Shown one piece after another: positions 34,175 to 42,394 of a DNA stretch of 64,000 nucleotides. The notes beneath the pieces are model-generated. The model saw only the letters and a list, made by a program, of their open reading frames with translations, ran no database searches and was not told where the DNA came from. Origin of the DNA: Acidobacteriota bacterium (GTDB lineage: Bacteria; Acidobacteriota; Thermoanaerobaculia; Multivoradales; Multivoraceae). How positions within the stretch are numbered: the stretch's first letter is position 1; each line of letters begins with the position of its first letter. The translations under genes were made by a program, and so were the position numbers. The stretch covers positions 208,948-272,947 of the forward strand of contig WTGQ01000003.1 of NCBI GenBank assembly GCA_011525365.1, in the 5' to 3' direction.

Positions 34175-34201
34175 ACTGGGTGCGCCGGCGTCCTCGCCGG
34201 C
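34175..34201 (+). repeat. REP-like element, variant with TCCT loop
   Basis: ACTGGGTGC followed by the hairpin GCCGGCG-TCCT-CGCCGGC. The 5' half is identical to the main REP-like family while the loop differs. A truncated copy of this variant lies at 57130. It separates the TetR operator from the start of the 209-residue gene. Confidence 0.65.
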
Positions 34202-34243
34202 CGACGCATCGGGATTGACCGAACAGACAACGGGAGAACGAGA

Positions 34244-34873
34244 GTGGCCGATTTCAACGTAGCCGAACTGGAACCGGTCGGAGAGTTCGGCTCGAAGGCG
34301 TGGTGCGAGGCGTGCGCCGAGTACGGCGTGCAACTCCTCGAAGCCGGCGATCTTCCGGCCGACACCGCCTGGGGATTCACCGAGATCTACACCCACGCGC
34401 CCGCGCGGCTGCTCGAGGGCGGCCGCGAGATGTCCGCGTACTACCTCATGGTCAAGGATGGCCGGGTCAGCGGCGGCGACGGCGCGCCCGAGGAATGCAA
34501 GGCGCTGCCGGGCTTCCACATCGCGATGCCCTGGGCCTCGATCTGCAACCAGTCGCGCACCAAGTACGGCCGCCAGGGTCAGATGCGGCGTTCGGCCCAG
34601 GAGAAGGTGATGTTCCAGCAGATCGAGGAGTACGTCGGGCGGCCGAATCCTCTCGGGCTGGGCGGCGGTCCAAAGCACGTGTGGCCCCGGGAAGTCGGCA
34701 TGGCGCTGGGCAAGGGCATGGAGGAAGGCGGCGGCCTGCACAACATCGCCGCGAGCCTGCAGCGGCCGTCACCGGAGTTCGCGGACTTGCCCACGACCGA
34801 CATGGCCGTCCCGGACTTCGAAGCGATGAGCGAGGAGCAGAAGCGGCGCTTCCTAGCGCTCCTCGGCATCTAG
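34244..34873 (+). CDS. Hypothetical protein, 209 residues
   Basis: I do not recognise this family. It is a soluble protein with no signal peptide or membrane helix. Visible features are a Cys pair WCEAC near residue 21, an additional Cys in EECKALPGF and one in SICNQSRTKYG, and a C-terminal acidic-helical tail SEEQKRRFLALLGI. The GTG at 34244 is preferred because GGGAGAACGAGA precedes it; the frame is open further upstream only through the REP element. It is divergent from the TetR gene across a shared candidate operator, which suggests it belongs to the same regulon. Its last 21 bases overlap the convergent VWFA gene. Confidence 0.7.
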   Translation: MADFNVAELEPVGEFGSKAWCEACAEYGVQLLEAGDLPADTAWGFTEIYTHAPARLLEGGREMSAYYLMVKDGRVSGGDGAPEECKALPGFHIAMPWASICNQSRTKYGRQGQMRRSAQEKVMFQQIEEYVGRPNPLGLGGGPKHVWPREVGMALGKGMEEGGGLHNIAASLQRPSPEFADLPTTDMAVPDFEAMSEEQKRRFLALLGI

Positions 34874-37420
34874 GGCGAAGCGCACCGCGGTCCTGTACGT
34901 AGCCCCCACCGGTTCGCCGTTCTCCATCGCCGGCCGGAAGACGGCCCGTCTCATCGCCGCGACTGCGTTCTCGGTGAGGCCGTGGGGCAAGCGTTCCAGC
35001 ACCTCGACGTCGACGACGCAACCTTCCTCGTCGATGCGGACCCCCAGGCCGACCACGCCTTCGACACCGGCCTGGATCGCTTCGTCGGTGTACTCGTGGG
35101 CGACCTGGTAGATCATCTCGCCCGGTCTGCGGTCTGAGTCGGCGGCGGCCTCCGGCGGGCTGGCGGCCTCCTCCCCGGCCGGACCTCGCGAGTGACAGAC
35201 CAGGATCCTCGCCCGGTCGGGGATCGGACCTTCCGGCGAGATGGCCAGGATGCTCCGGGCCTCGGCCACGCCCGCTTCCGCCCTGCCGGAGTCGACCAGC
35301 AGCCTGGCGAGGCTGTAGCGCGGCGCGACGGACGCCTCGTCGTCCATGACCGCGATCACGCGGCGGAACGCCTCCTCGGCCTCGACCACGTCCTGCTCCG
35401 TGCGATCGGGTTTGTCGAAGAGCGCCACGCCGAGCGCGTTCCAGGCCCGCGTTCGCAGACGGATGTCGTCCGTCAACTCCAGCGCCCGGCGCGCGGCGCC
35501 GGCCATCTGTTCGAGCTCGGAGCGCTGGTAGTGCGCCGCCGCCTCGGCGAGCCAGCCCTCGGGCGTGCCGGGCGAGGGCGGCGCTTCGGTGACCGCGGCG
35601 GGGACGGTGGCGGCCGCGTCCGGGGCGTTGCCGGCGTCGATGTCGAGCGCGACGACGGAGGTCGTGGCGGCGAGATCGTCGCGTACGCCGACCGCGACGC
35701 GATGCGGCCCGGGCGCGGTCACCACATCGACCGCGAACGGCCACGAGAGTTCCCGGGCGTCCTCGATCTCGCCCTCCTTCACCAGGACGGGAACGGGATG
35801 CTCCGTCACCTCGGAAACGCGGCCCTCCCCGTCCATCACCTGGACCCACAGGCGGACCCGGGCTTCGTGCCCGTCGGCGACCGGGGCCAGAGTCAGCGGG
35901 CCGATCGGGATCGCGACCAGCATCCTCGACTGGACGTCGCCGCTGTCGAGGAGGACCTCGCTGCCCGGGCCGCGGACCGGCGCGATCCGGACCGCCATCG
36001 GGTTGGCGGCCTCTTTCATCGCCAGGGCCGCCAGCGTCAGGTCCGCCATCTCCGCCGAGACGGACTTGTCGATGTAGCTGTCGCGGTGGCGAATCGACAG
36101 GCGTCCGCGGTAGCGCCGCTTCGCCTCGTCGGTCAGCTCGACCTCGATCCGGTGGGTGCTTCCCCGCTCGATGTGCGTCGCCGAGTAGCCGAGCGAGTAG
36201 CGGTTCTGCAGGTCGCTGGCGATGCGGTCGAAGCCGCCCGCGAAGTTGCGGGTGTTGACGATGGCCCGCCCACCGGTGCGGTCGGCCAGGCGGAGCAGCG
36301 GCTCCTCCAGATTGTTGGCGCGGGTGAACTCGATGCTGGTGGAGAAACGGAGGTCCGCGGTGTTCATGCCGCTGACGCGCGCTCCCGCGGCGGCGACGCT
36401 GTGGAAGGTGACGCCGTTGGCGTTGGCGAGGGAGGCGAGTTCGTCGAATCGCCGCGAAAGGTCGTACTGGTAGGCCTCGAGGGAGGCGTTCGCGGCATCG
36501 ATGCTCCTTGGGTTTGCGTAGGGCGACACTTCCACGGTGGCCGATCTGTTCCGCCACCGGCCGCGCGTATCGGTGAACCGCTCCTCGACCGCCCGGAACA
36601 GATCTTCCGCCGGCCGCATGGGCAGCCCGTTGCTGATGTACAGGACGGCCTTGCGCCCGGGCAGGCCCGCCATCGTCCGGATCGCGTTCTCCACGTTCAC
36701 GATCGAGGCGTCGACCTCGCTTCTGATCATTGCGGCGAAGTCGCGGATCAGCTCCATGATCGCCCCGTAGCGGGGCGGAACCTCGTTGTCTTCGTTGAGT
36801 TCGCGCAGGATGTCCAGGCGCTGCGATTCGATGCGGTCGCGGCTGCCGACGGCCCTCGCGACCTCGTGGGTCGCCTCGGCGACGCGCCAGGCCTCGGTGG
36901 TGAAGGGGAGCGCGACCTCGAACCTGCCTTGGTCGTAGACGGCGAGCATCGCGCGGTCGTACGGGCTGAGCTGAACGCTCAGGAAGTTGCGCAGGAAGGG
37001 CAGCAGCCGGTTGCGGTCCGTCGGCGTCAGGTTGTTGTTGTCGACGTAGACCATCAGGCTCAGCCGGTGCTCCGGCGGTGGCGGCTCGGCGGGGACGAAG
37101 CGGTCCAGGTCGCTCTCCCGGGGCCGGCGGTCCCGGAAGGCGGCCGCTTCCTGCTCCCGCGCGGTCGCGTCCAGGCCGTCCGTGAACTCGAAGAAGTTCG
37201 ACAGCTCCACCGGGCGGCCGTCCTCCCGCACCTCGAAGTCGCCGGCCGTCAGGCCCGTGACGGGATTGCCGTCGCGATCGGTCACCCAGACGTCGACGTT
37301 GACGACGCGGACATCGATCGTCTCGCCGAAGGTCTCGGGCGCGGGCTCCTGTCGTGCCTGGCCGGCGCCGTTCGCGGAGAACAGCAGGAAGAGCGCGGCG
37401 AGGGTGGCAGGACCTTTCAT
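34853..37420 (-). CDS. VWFA-related Acidobacterial-type protein with C-terminal TonB-like domain
   Basis: An 855-residue exported protein. After the signal peptide comes a short Ig-like segment (DVWVTDRDGNPVTGLTAGDF) that leads into the von Willebrand A-like domain (LMVYVDNNNL, then AVLYISNGLP), matching the family described as VWFA-related Acidobacterial. From about residue 660 there are helical repeats that look TPR-like (EGWLAEAAAHYQRSELEQMA), and the last approximately 90 residues (GVVGLGVRIDEEGCVVDVEV and AVAAMRRAVFRPAMENGEPV) match the TonB energy-transducer C-terminal fold without the usual transmembrane helix. The function is unknown. The ATG at 37420 starts the signal; the open frame upstream is REP sequence. 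Confidence 0.8.
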   Translation of the reverse strand: MKGPATLAALFLLFSANGAGQARQEPAPETFGETIDVRVVNVDVWVTDRDGNPVTGLTAGDFEVREDGRPVELSNFFEFTDGLDATAREQEAAAFRDRRPRESDLDRFVPAEPPPPEHRLSLMVYVDNNNLTPTDRNRLLPFLRNFLSVQLSPYDRAMLAVYDQGRFEVALPFTTEAWRVAEATHEVARAVGSRDRIESQRLDILRELNEDNEVPPRYGAIMELIRDFAAMIRSEVDASIVNVENAIRTMAGLPGRKAVLYISNGLPMRPAEDLFRAVEERFTDTRGRWRNRSATVEVSPYANPRSIDAANASLEAYQYDLSRRFDELASLANANGVTFHSVAAAGARVSGMNTADLRFSTSIEFTRANNLEEPLLRLADRTGGRAIVNTRNFAGGFDRIASDLQNRYSLGYSATHIERGSTHRIEVELTDEAKRRYRGRLSIRHRDSYIDKSVSAEMADLTLAALAMKEAANPMAVRIAPVRGPGSEVLLDSGDVQSRMLVAIPIGPLTLAPVADGHEARVRLWVQVMDGEGRVSEVTEHPVPVLVKEGEIEDARELSWPFAVDVVTAPGPHRVAVGVRDDLAATTSVVALDIDAGNAPDAAATVPAAVTEAPPSPGTPEGWLAEAAAHYQRSELEQMAGAARRALELTDDIRLRTRAWNALGVALFDKPDRTEQDVVEAEEAFRRVIAVMDDEASVAPRYSLARLLVDSGRAEAGVAEARSILAISPEGPIPDRARILVCHSRGPAGEEAASPPEAAADSDRRPGEMIYQVAHEYTDEAIQAGVEGVVGLGVRIDEEGCVVDVEVLERLPHGLTENAVAAMRRAVFRPAMENGEPVGATYRTAVRFALDAEER

Positions 37421-37444
37421 CCTGGGCAAAGCGTATCTCCGGGC

Positions 37445-37603
37445 GTCGGTGCGTGTCGGTGCGCCGGCCTTCTGGCCGGCATAGGCGCGATGCCGCGAAG
37501 CGGCGAGCCCGAGTAAGAAAAAGGAGCCGGCCTTCGGCCGCGTTCTCATGGGCCGCCTCCGGCGGCAGCCGGCCAGAAGGCCGGCGCACCGACACGCACC
37601 GAC
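37445..37603. repeat. Inverted pair of REP-like elements (BIME-like)
   Basis: 37445-37480 and 37568-37603 are perfect 36-base inverted repeats, each holding the core GCCGGCCTTCTGGCCGGC with a GTCGGTGC flank instead of ACTGGGTGC. The 87-base loop holds the accessory GCCGC..GCGGC hairpin and another palindrome (GCCGGCC-TTC-GGCCG). The pair lies 3' of the PEP-synthase-like gene and 5' of the VWFA gene, so it could end one transcript or modulate the next. Confidence 0.85.
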
Positions 37604-37615
37604 ACGCACCGCAGG

Positions 37616-40435
37616 TCAGGAGTCGTGAAGCGTCACGACCCCCGCATCACCGTCGACGCTGATCTCCTGGCCCGGCGCCACGCGCTGGGTGATGTTGCCG
37701 GTACCGACGACCGCGGGAATGCCGTACTCGCGCGCAACGATCGAGCCGTGGCCGAGGATGCCGCCAATGTCGGTGACGAGCCCCGAGGCGTGCGCGAACA
37801 GCGGCGTCCAGGCGGGGTTCGTCATCGGGCACACGAGAATGGAGCCGGACCGCATCCGGTCGAACTCGGGCGGCGACTTGATCAGGCTCGCCGGCGCGGT
37901 GACGGTGCCGGGACTGACCGGAACGCCGCGCAGCGTGGGGCTGTTCGGGTCGTTGCGGGCCTGCGTCTCCTTGAAGGCGATCGACGGATGCTCGCTCGCC
38001 TCCGGCGGCACGGTCCCCGGCGGGTGCAGGCGCTTGCGGGCCTCGCGGAGTTCGCGCCGATCGGCGGCAAGCGCGCCGAGATCGGGCCTCGCTTCGCCCC
38101 GCGCGCGGGCCGCGATCGCTTCGCGGATCTCGTCCGTGACGCAGAAGTAGACGTCGTCGGGCCGCGTGAACGTACCCGCCTCGACCAGGCGCCGCCCCAA
38201 CTCCGCAGCCAGCGGGCGCAGCACCGGCCAGGCGCTGCCGAGGTAGAACATCGTCTCCTCGCGGATGGGGTAGAAGAGGTAGGTGAACCACAGGCGGAAG
38301 CGGAACTGCCAGTACTCGAGGCCGTCGAGCAGCTCTTCGATCCGGGCAAGCGCCTCCTCCTTCTTGCGGCGCGCGTCGATGTCGTGCTGCTCCGGGCTGT
38401 AGTCGCGGTTGGCGACCATCGTCTTCAGCGTGGCGAAGAACGCGGTCGGATCCTCGCTCTGCGGCGGCTCGACGAAGTCGAGCGTGTAGCCCTGGTGCCC
38501 GAAGGTCCCGAGGTAGCTGTCGATCGCCTCGAGGGCGGCCCCGCTCGCCGGGTGCTCCTCGAGCGCGGCCATGAGCCGTGAGGCCGGGGTCACCATCACC
38601 AGTTCCCACAGCGACTCGTCGGCCCGGATGCGCTTCGCGACCTCGTAGATCGCGTCGTTCGCTTCCATCGTCTTCGACTTGAAGCCGCTCAGGAACTGTC
38701 CGCTCGTGAAGTGGTGGTCGGGCAGCGTCTCGCGCAGGAAGCACTGGAGCTGGTCATCGGTCGACTTGGCGACGCCGAACGTGTGCCCGGTGTCGTTCGA
38801 CCAGTAGTCGCCCTCGGCCACGCCCAGGTCGACGATGCCCTTGAGCAGGGTCTCGTCGGACGCCGTGGCCGGGTCGACCTCGCGCCATTCGCCGGTGATC
38901 CGGACCAGGCGCGGCATCGTCTCTTCCCGCCACTTCCTGAGCACGCCCTCGTTCCACTGGGTGCGATTGAAGGCGACGTAGGTCGGGTTTCTGCTCTCGG
39001 GCATCGTCACCCGCTGCGCCAGGGAATCGCCGAGTTCGGCCGAGGCTGCCCAGGCGTCGAAGGCGCGGCGGTCCTCGTCGCCGAGCGCATCCCGAAACAG
39101 CTCCAGGTCGTGCTCCGCCATCTCCAGGTTCTCCGCGGGGGAGCCCTTGCGCCGCTCGGCCATGGCGCGTTCGGCGGCCTCCAGTTCGTCCTCGGTCGGC
39201 TTCCTGATCTCCGTGTTGTCGCCGTCCGGGAAGAGCATCTGCCAGTCGCCGCGCTGGTAGGCGAAGCCGTGCATCGTGACGAACACCGGGCCGCCGCCGA
39301 CCATCATGCTCTTGCCCTTGCGGGCCTTCTCGAGACCGATCGTCAGGTAGAGCTCCTCGAACAGCGGGCAGATCGGATCGGGCATGTTCTCGACGATCTG
39401 GCGGCGCGTCAGGATGCGGGCCGGAGGCGTCGGCACCCATTCGACGTCGATCGGTTGCGGCGGCAGGTTCGTGATCGGCCGCGACTGCAGCAGGTAGAGC
39501 CTGCCGCCGGATATCGCCCACTCGATGTCCTGCGGCACGCCGTCGAACCGCGCCTCGACTTCTGCGCCCAGCTCGACGAGTTCTCGGAGGGCCTCCGCCG
39601 ACAGGGAGGAACTCTCCCGGTCGGCCTCGTCGATCTCCTCGATGCGCGTGCCCTGGTCGCCGTCCTGGACGATCCGCTGTTCCTTGGTGCCGATGATCGT
39701 CTCGGTCGCCTCGCCGGTGGCGCGGTCGACCACGTAGGTGTCGGGCGTCACCTGGCCGCCGACGACGGCCTCGCCCAGGCCGAAGCTGGCGTTGACGATC
39801 GCCTCGGCGCGTTCGCCCGTCGCCGGGTTGGCCGTGAACAGGATGCCCGAGACCTCGGACGGCACCATGATCTGCACCACGACCGCCATCGCCACCTTGC
39901 CCTGGTCGATGCCCATCTGGTGGCGGTAGGCGATCGCGCGGGGGGTCCACAGCGAGGCCCAGCAGTCGCGCACCGCCGCGACCACGGCGTCCTCGCCGCG
40001 GACGTTGAGGTAGGTGTCCTGCTGGCCGGCGAAGGACGCCTCGGGCAGATCCTCGGCGTTGGCGGAGGAGCGCACCGCCACCGGCGGGTTGGCGGGCTCG
40101 AGCCCGCGGTAGGCGGCGGCGATCTCGGCGGCCGCGAGGTCGGAGAGGGCCGGCGCGGCCAGGAGCTCCTGGATCGCCGCCGACGCGCTGTCGAACGAGA
40201 CGGCGCCGTTCACGAGTTCGGGCTTCGCCAGTTCGACGATCCGCTGCTGCAGACCGTGCGCCGCGACGAAGGACCGGTAGGCGGCCGTCGTGACCTGGAA
40301 GCCGCCCGGCACCGCGAAGCCGGCGTTCGCGGCTCGCGCCAGTGAGCGGCCCTTGCCGCCCAGGAGGTCGAGGTCGTCGTCGCGGGTGTCGAGCGGCCGG
40401 ACGAAGGATGCGGCCGTAGCGGAAAGCTGGTCCAT
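37616..40435 (-). CDS. PEP-synthase/rifampicin-phosphotransferase-like enzyme
   Basis: A 939-residue enzyme of the dikinase superfamily. The N-terminal ATP/pyruvate-binding domain is clear (LLGGKGRSLARAANAGFAVP, AVRSSANAEDLPEASFAGQQ and DIEWAISGGRLYLLQSRPIT). The C-terminal phosphohistidine domain has GGILGHGSIVAREYGIPAVV with H896 as the swivelling histidine. It lacks the large PEP-binding TIM barrel of true PEP synthase; the domain order ATP-grasp, helical middle, His domain matches rifampicin phosphotransferase-like proteins, so it may phosphorylate a small molecule. The ATG at 40435 follows the SDR stop by 5 bases. It is the third gene of the cytochrome/SDR operon. Confidence 0.85.
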   Translation of the reverse strand: MDQLSATAASFVRPLDTRDDDLDLLGGKGRSLARAANAGFAVPGGFQVTTAAYRSFVAAHGLQQRIVELAKPELVNGAVSFDSASAAIQELLAAPALSDLAAAEIAAAYRGLEPANPPVAVRSSANAEDLPEASFAGQQDTYLNVRGEDAVVAAVRDCWASLWTPRAIAYRHQMGIDQGKVAMAVVVQIMVPSEVSGILFTANPATGERAEAIVNASFGLGEAVVGGQVTPDTYVVDRATGEATETIIGTKEQRIVQDGDQGTRIEEIDEADRESSSLSAEALRELVELGAEVEARFDGVPQDIEWAISGGRLYLLQSRPITNLPPQPIDVEWVPTPPARILTRRQIVENMPDPICPLFEELYLTIGLEKARKGKSMMVGGGPVFVTMHGFAYQRGDWQMLFPDGDNTEIRKPTEDELEAAERAMAERRKGSPAENLEMAEHDLELFRDALGDEDRRAFDAWAASAELGDSLAQRVTMPESRNPTYVAFNRTQWNEGVLRKWREETMPRLVRITGEWREVDPATASDETLLKGIVDLGVAEGDYWSNDTGHTFGVAKSTDDQLQCFLRETLPDHHFTSGQFLSGFKSKTMEANDAIYEVAKRIRADESLWELVMVTPASRLMAALEEHPASGAALEAIDSYLGTFGHQGYTLDFVEPPQSEDPTAFFATLKTMVANRDYSPEQHDIDARRKKEEALARIEELLDGLEYWQFRFRLWFTYLFYPIREETMFYLGSAWPVLRPLAAELGRRLVEAGTFTRPDDVYFCVTDEIREAIAARARGEARPDLGALAADRRELREARKRLHPPGTVPPEASEHPSIAFKETQARNDPNSPTLRGVPVSPGTVTAPASLIKSPPEFDRMRSGSILVCPMTNPAWTPLFAHASGLVTDIGGILGHGSIVAREYGIPAVVGTGNITQRVAPGQEISVDGDAGVVTLHDS

Positions 40436-40440
40436 CGGTC

Positions 40441-41217
40441 TCAGTTCCAGAAGCGGTCCAGCCGCGTCCAGGACCGGATCGGGATCACCTCGCCGGTGAG
40501 CAGGTCCGAGGCCGGCGAGGCCAGGAAGAGGCAGAGGTCGGCGACGTCTTCGGGGTCGGGCGGCCGCTCGAGGCGCGGCACGGGCGTGCCGTCCTCCTTC
40601 TCGGCCGGCTGGATCACGCCCCACTTCACCATCGCCGGCGTGGCGATCAGTCCGGGCGCCACGCAATTGACGCGGATGTTGTGCTTCGCCCACTGGAAGG
40701 CCAGGTTGTTGCTCAGGCTGATCACGCCCGCCTTGGCCGCCGAGTAGTGGAGCATGCCGGGGTGGCCCTTGGTGCCGGCCACCGACGAGATGTTGATGAT
40801 GTTGCCGCTCTGCTGCTCGATCATCTGCTTGCCGGCGGCGATGCAGCAGAGCCAGGTGCCGGTCAGGTTCAGGTCGACGATGCGCTGCCACTCGTCGTAG
40901 GGCGTGTCCTCGGGCATGCGCGGGGTCGCGCCGCCGCCGGCGTTGTTCACCATGACGTCGAGCCGCCCGAAGGCGCCGACGGTCTCCTCGATCAACCCGT
41001 TCACCTCGGCGGGGACCGTGATGTCGCAGCCGACGGCCATGGCGGTTCCGCCGGCCGACTCGATCTCGCCGACGACGCCGTCCAGGTTCTCCTTCTTGCG
41101 GGAGGCCACGACGACCCTGGCGCCGGCCCCGGCGTAGGTCCTGGCGATGCAGGTGCCGATGCCGCCGGCGCCGCCGGTGACGATGGCGACGCGATCCGTC
41201 AGGTCGAGTTTGGTCAT
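40441..41217 (-). CDS. Short-chain dehydrogenase/reductase
   Basis: A 258-residue NAD(P)-dependent oxidoreductase of the classical SDR type. The cofactor loop is TGGAGGIG (residues 14-21), the structural motif is NNAG, and the catalytic pair is Y158/K162 in HYSAAKAG with Ser upstream (INISSVAG). Its start overlaps the stop of the upstream cytochrome gene (ATGA). It probably oxidises a hydroxy compound; the substrate is unknown. The real protein begins at 41217; a longer open frame upstream is in another gene. Confidence 0.92.
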   Translation of the reverse strand: MTKLDLTDRVAIVTGGAGGIGTCIARTYAGAGARVVVASRKKENLDGVVGEIESAGGTAMAVGCDITVPAEVNGLIEETVGAFGRLDVMVNNAGGGATPRMPEDTPYDEWQRIVDLNLTGTWLCCIAAGKQMIEQQSGNIINISSVAGTKGHPGMLHYSAAKAGVISLSNNLAFQWAKHNIRVNCVAPGLIATPAMVKWGVIQPAEKEDGTPVPRLERPPDPEDVADLCLFLASPASDLLTGEVIPIRSWTRLDRFWN

Positions 41218-42263
41218 TCCTTCACACGCCCAGTCGTGATGCCGCCGCCCGCGCCGTCTCCGGGCGTCCCGGGAACGATACGCGTCTCGCAGCCGCCGCC
41301 CGGCGGAATCAGCCAGTCGCAGCCGGGCGTGTTTCCCGCGCCGTCGTCGTGGCAGGCGAGCAGCGCCGCGTAGTCGTCCTTCAGGCTCCCCGGGCGGCGC
41401 GGCGGCATGAACTCGTTGACGTGCGTCTGGCCGGCCTCCAGCAGGCGCGCCGTCCTGGTCGGCGCCCGGTGGCAGTCGAGACAGGCGTTGCCTTCGATGT
41501 ACGGCGTCCGCATGTCCCAGTGCGTTCCGCCGACCACCCAGTAGGGCGCTTCCGGATCCACCCATCCCGGCAGGACGGGCTCGTCGGGATTGGACGGCAG
41601 CCTGGCGCCGTCGATCCAGGGGTCGTGCAGGAAGGCGTTGTTCTGGTGGCACTGGACGCACTGGACGTTCGGCGGCGGCGGGATGAAGGCCTTGTCGAAG
41701 TCGTCGTGGTCTGGACCGGGGAGCTTCCCGGCCAGCAGGCCCCGTTCGTCCATGTGAAGGTACTCCCTGGCCTGAATCAGGTCGCCCTTCCCGTCGGGCG
41801 ACTCGAAGAAGCAGGTTGCGCCCGTCGTCTTGTTGTGTCCGATCATCTGGACGGAGGAGATGCCCCTCTCGAAGAGCTCACGGCCCGCCGAGCGGCAGAA
41901 CCAGACCCAGACGACGTCCTCCAGGGGGCTGCCGTCGGCGGCCTTGCCCTGCACCCTGGCGATCCTCGAGCCGACGTTGCAGTTGCCCTTGAAGTCGGGC
42001 GTGTCGCACTGGCGAGGGCCCGGACTCTCGAACACCTCTACGCCGTCGACGTGGATCGGGATGCGCACGCCCGCGCCGCAGTCGACCGTCGGCGGTACGC
42101 CGACGTGCGGCAGGCACATGGCGGCGTACTCGGACGCCGTCCCCGGCATGGTCTGCGCCTTGCCGCCGGGGATGCAGGCGTCCTCCGCGGCCGGTGCGGG
42201 TTGCGCCGCGACCGCGAGCAGCGCACTCGCAACGGCCAACCCTGCACTCGCTCGAAGTTCCAT
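41214..42263 (-). CDS. Exported di-heme c-type cytochrome-like protein
   Basis: A 349-residue periplasmic protein (signal peptide ending PAPAAEDA) with two CxxCH heme-attachment sites, VQCVQCHQN (C202, C205, H206) and ACLDCHRAP (C261, C264, H265). The N-terminal half is Cys-rich (CIPGG, MCLPH, DCGAG, QCDTPDFKGNCN) and does not match a family I know; these may form disulfides. AGGAGG precedes the ATG at 42263. First gene of an operon with the SDR and the PEP-synthase-like enzyme, divergent from the TonB receptor. It could accept electrons from an exported reaction. Confidence 0.75.
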   Translation of the reverse strand: MELRASAGLAVASALLAVAAQPAPAAEDACIPGGKAQTMPGTASEYAAMCLPHVGVPPTVDCGAGVRIPIHVDGVEVFESPGPRQCDTPDFKGNCNVGSRIARVQGKAADGSPLEDVVWVWFCRSAGRELFERGISSVQMIGHNKTTGATCFFESPDGKGDLIQAREYLHMDERGLLAGKLPGPDHDDFDKAFIPPPPNVQCVQCHQNNAFLHDPWIDGARLPSNPDEPVLPGWVDPEAPYWVVGGTHWDMRTPYIEGNACLDCHRAPTRTARLLEAGQTHVNEFMPPRRPGSLKDDYAALLACHDDGAGNTPGCDWLIPPGGGCETRIVPGTPGDGAGGGITTGRVKE

Positions 42264-42300
42264 CCGGTCCTCCTTCGTTCCGGCCCTCAGTGTAGCGAAC

Positions 42301-42317
42301 TTGTAACAGTGTCTCAA
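42301..42317. promoter_or_regulatory. Candidate TetR operator
   Basis: TTGTAACAGTGTCTCAA is symmetric in all 12 defined positions of TTGnnACAnTGTnnCAA. It lies 10 bases upstream of the likely -35 box of the TonB receptor promoter and 37 bases before the divergent cytochrome start, so it could control both. It closely matches the site next to the TetR gene at 34153. Confidence 0.65.
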
Positions 42318-42327
42318 GTTAGACGAC

Positions 42328-42355
42328 TTGCCGCGAAGGTGCAACGCTGTATCAT
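42328..42355 (+). promoter_or_regulatory. Sigma70-like promoter of the TonB receptor gene
   Basis: TTGCCG (42328-42333) and TATCAT (42350-42355) are separated by 16 bases, placing a start of transcription near 42362. The receptor ribosome site GAGGAGG (42383-42389) and ATG follow. The A/T-rich stretch stands out against the GC-rich surroundings. Confidence 0.5.
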
Positions 42356-42394
42356 GTTTTGCGTACCCTTCAAGAAATGTCCGAGGAGGCAAGT

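Noticed and set aside
37616..40435. Annotation as true phosphoenolpyruvate synthase.
   Set aside because: The ATP-binding and phosphohistidine domains are present but the C-terminal PEP/pyruvate TIM barrel is absent, since the chain ends shortly after the His domain.
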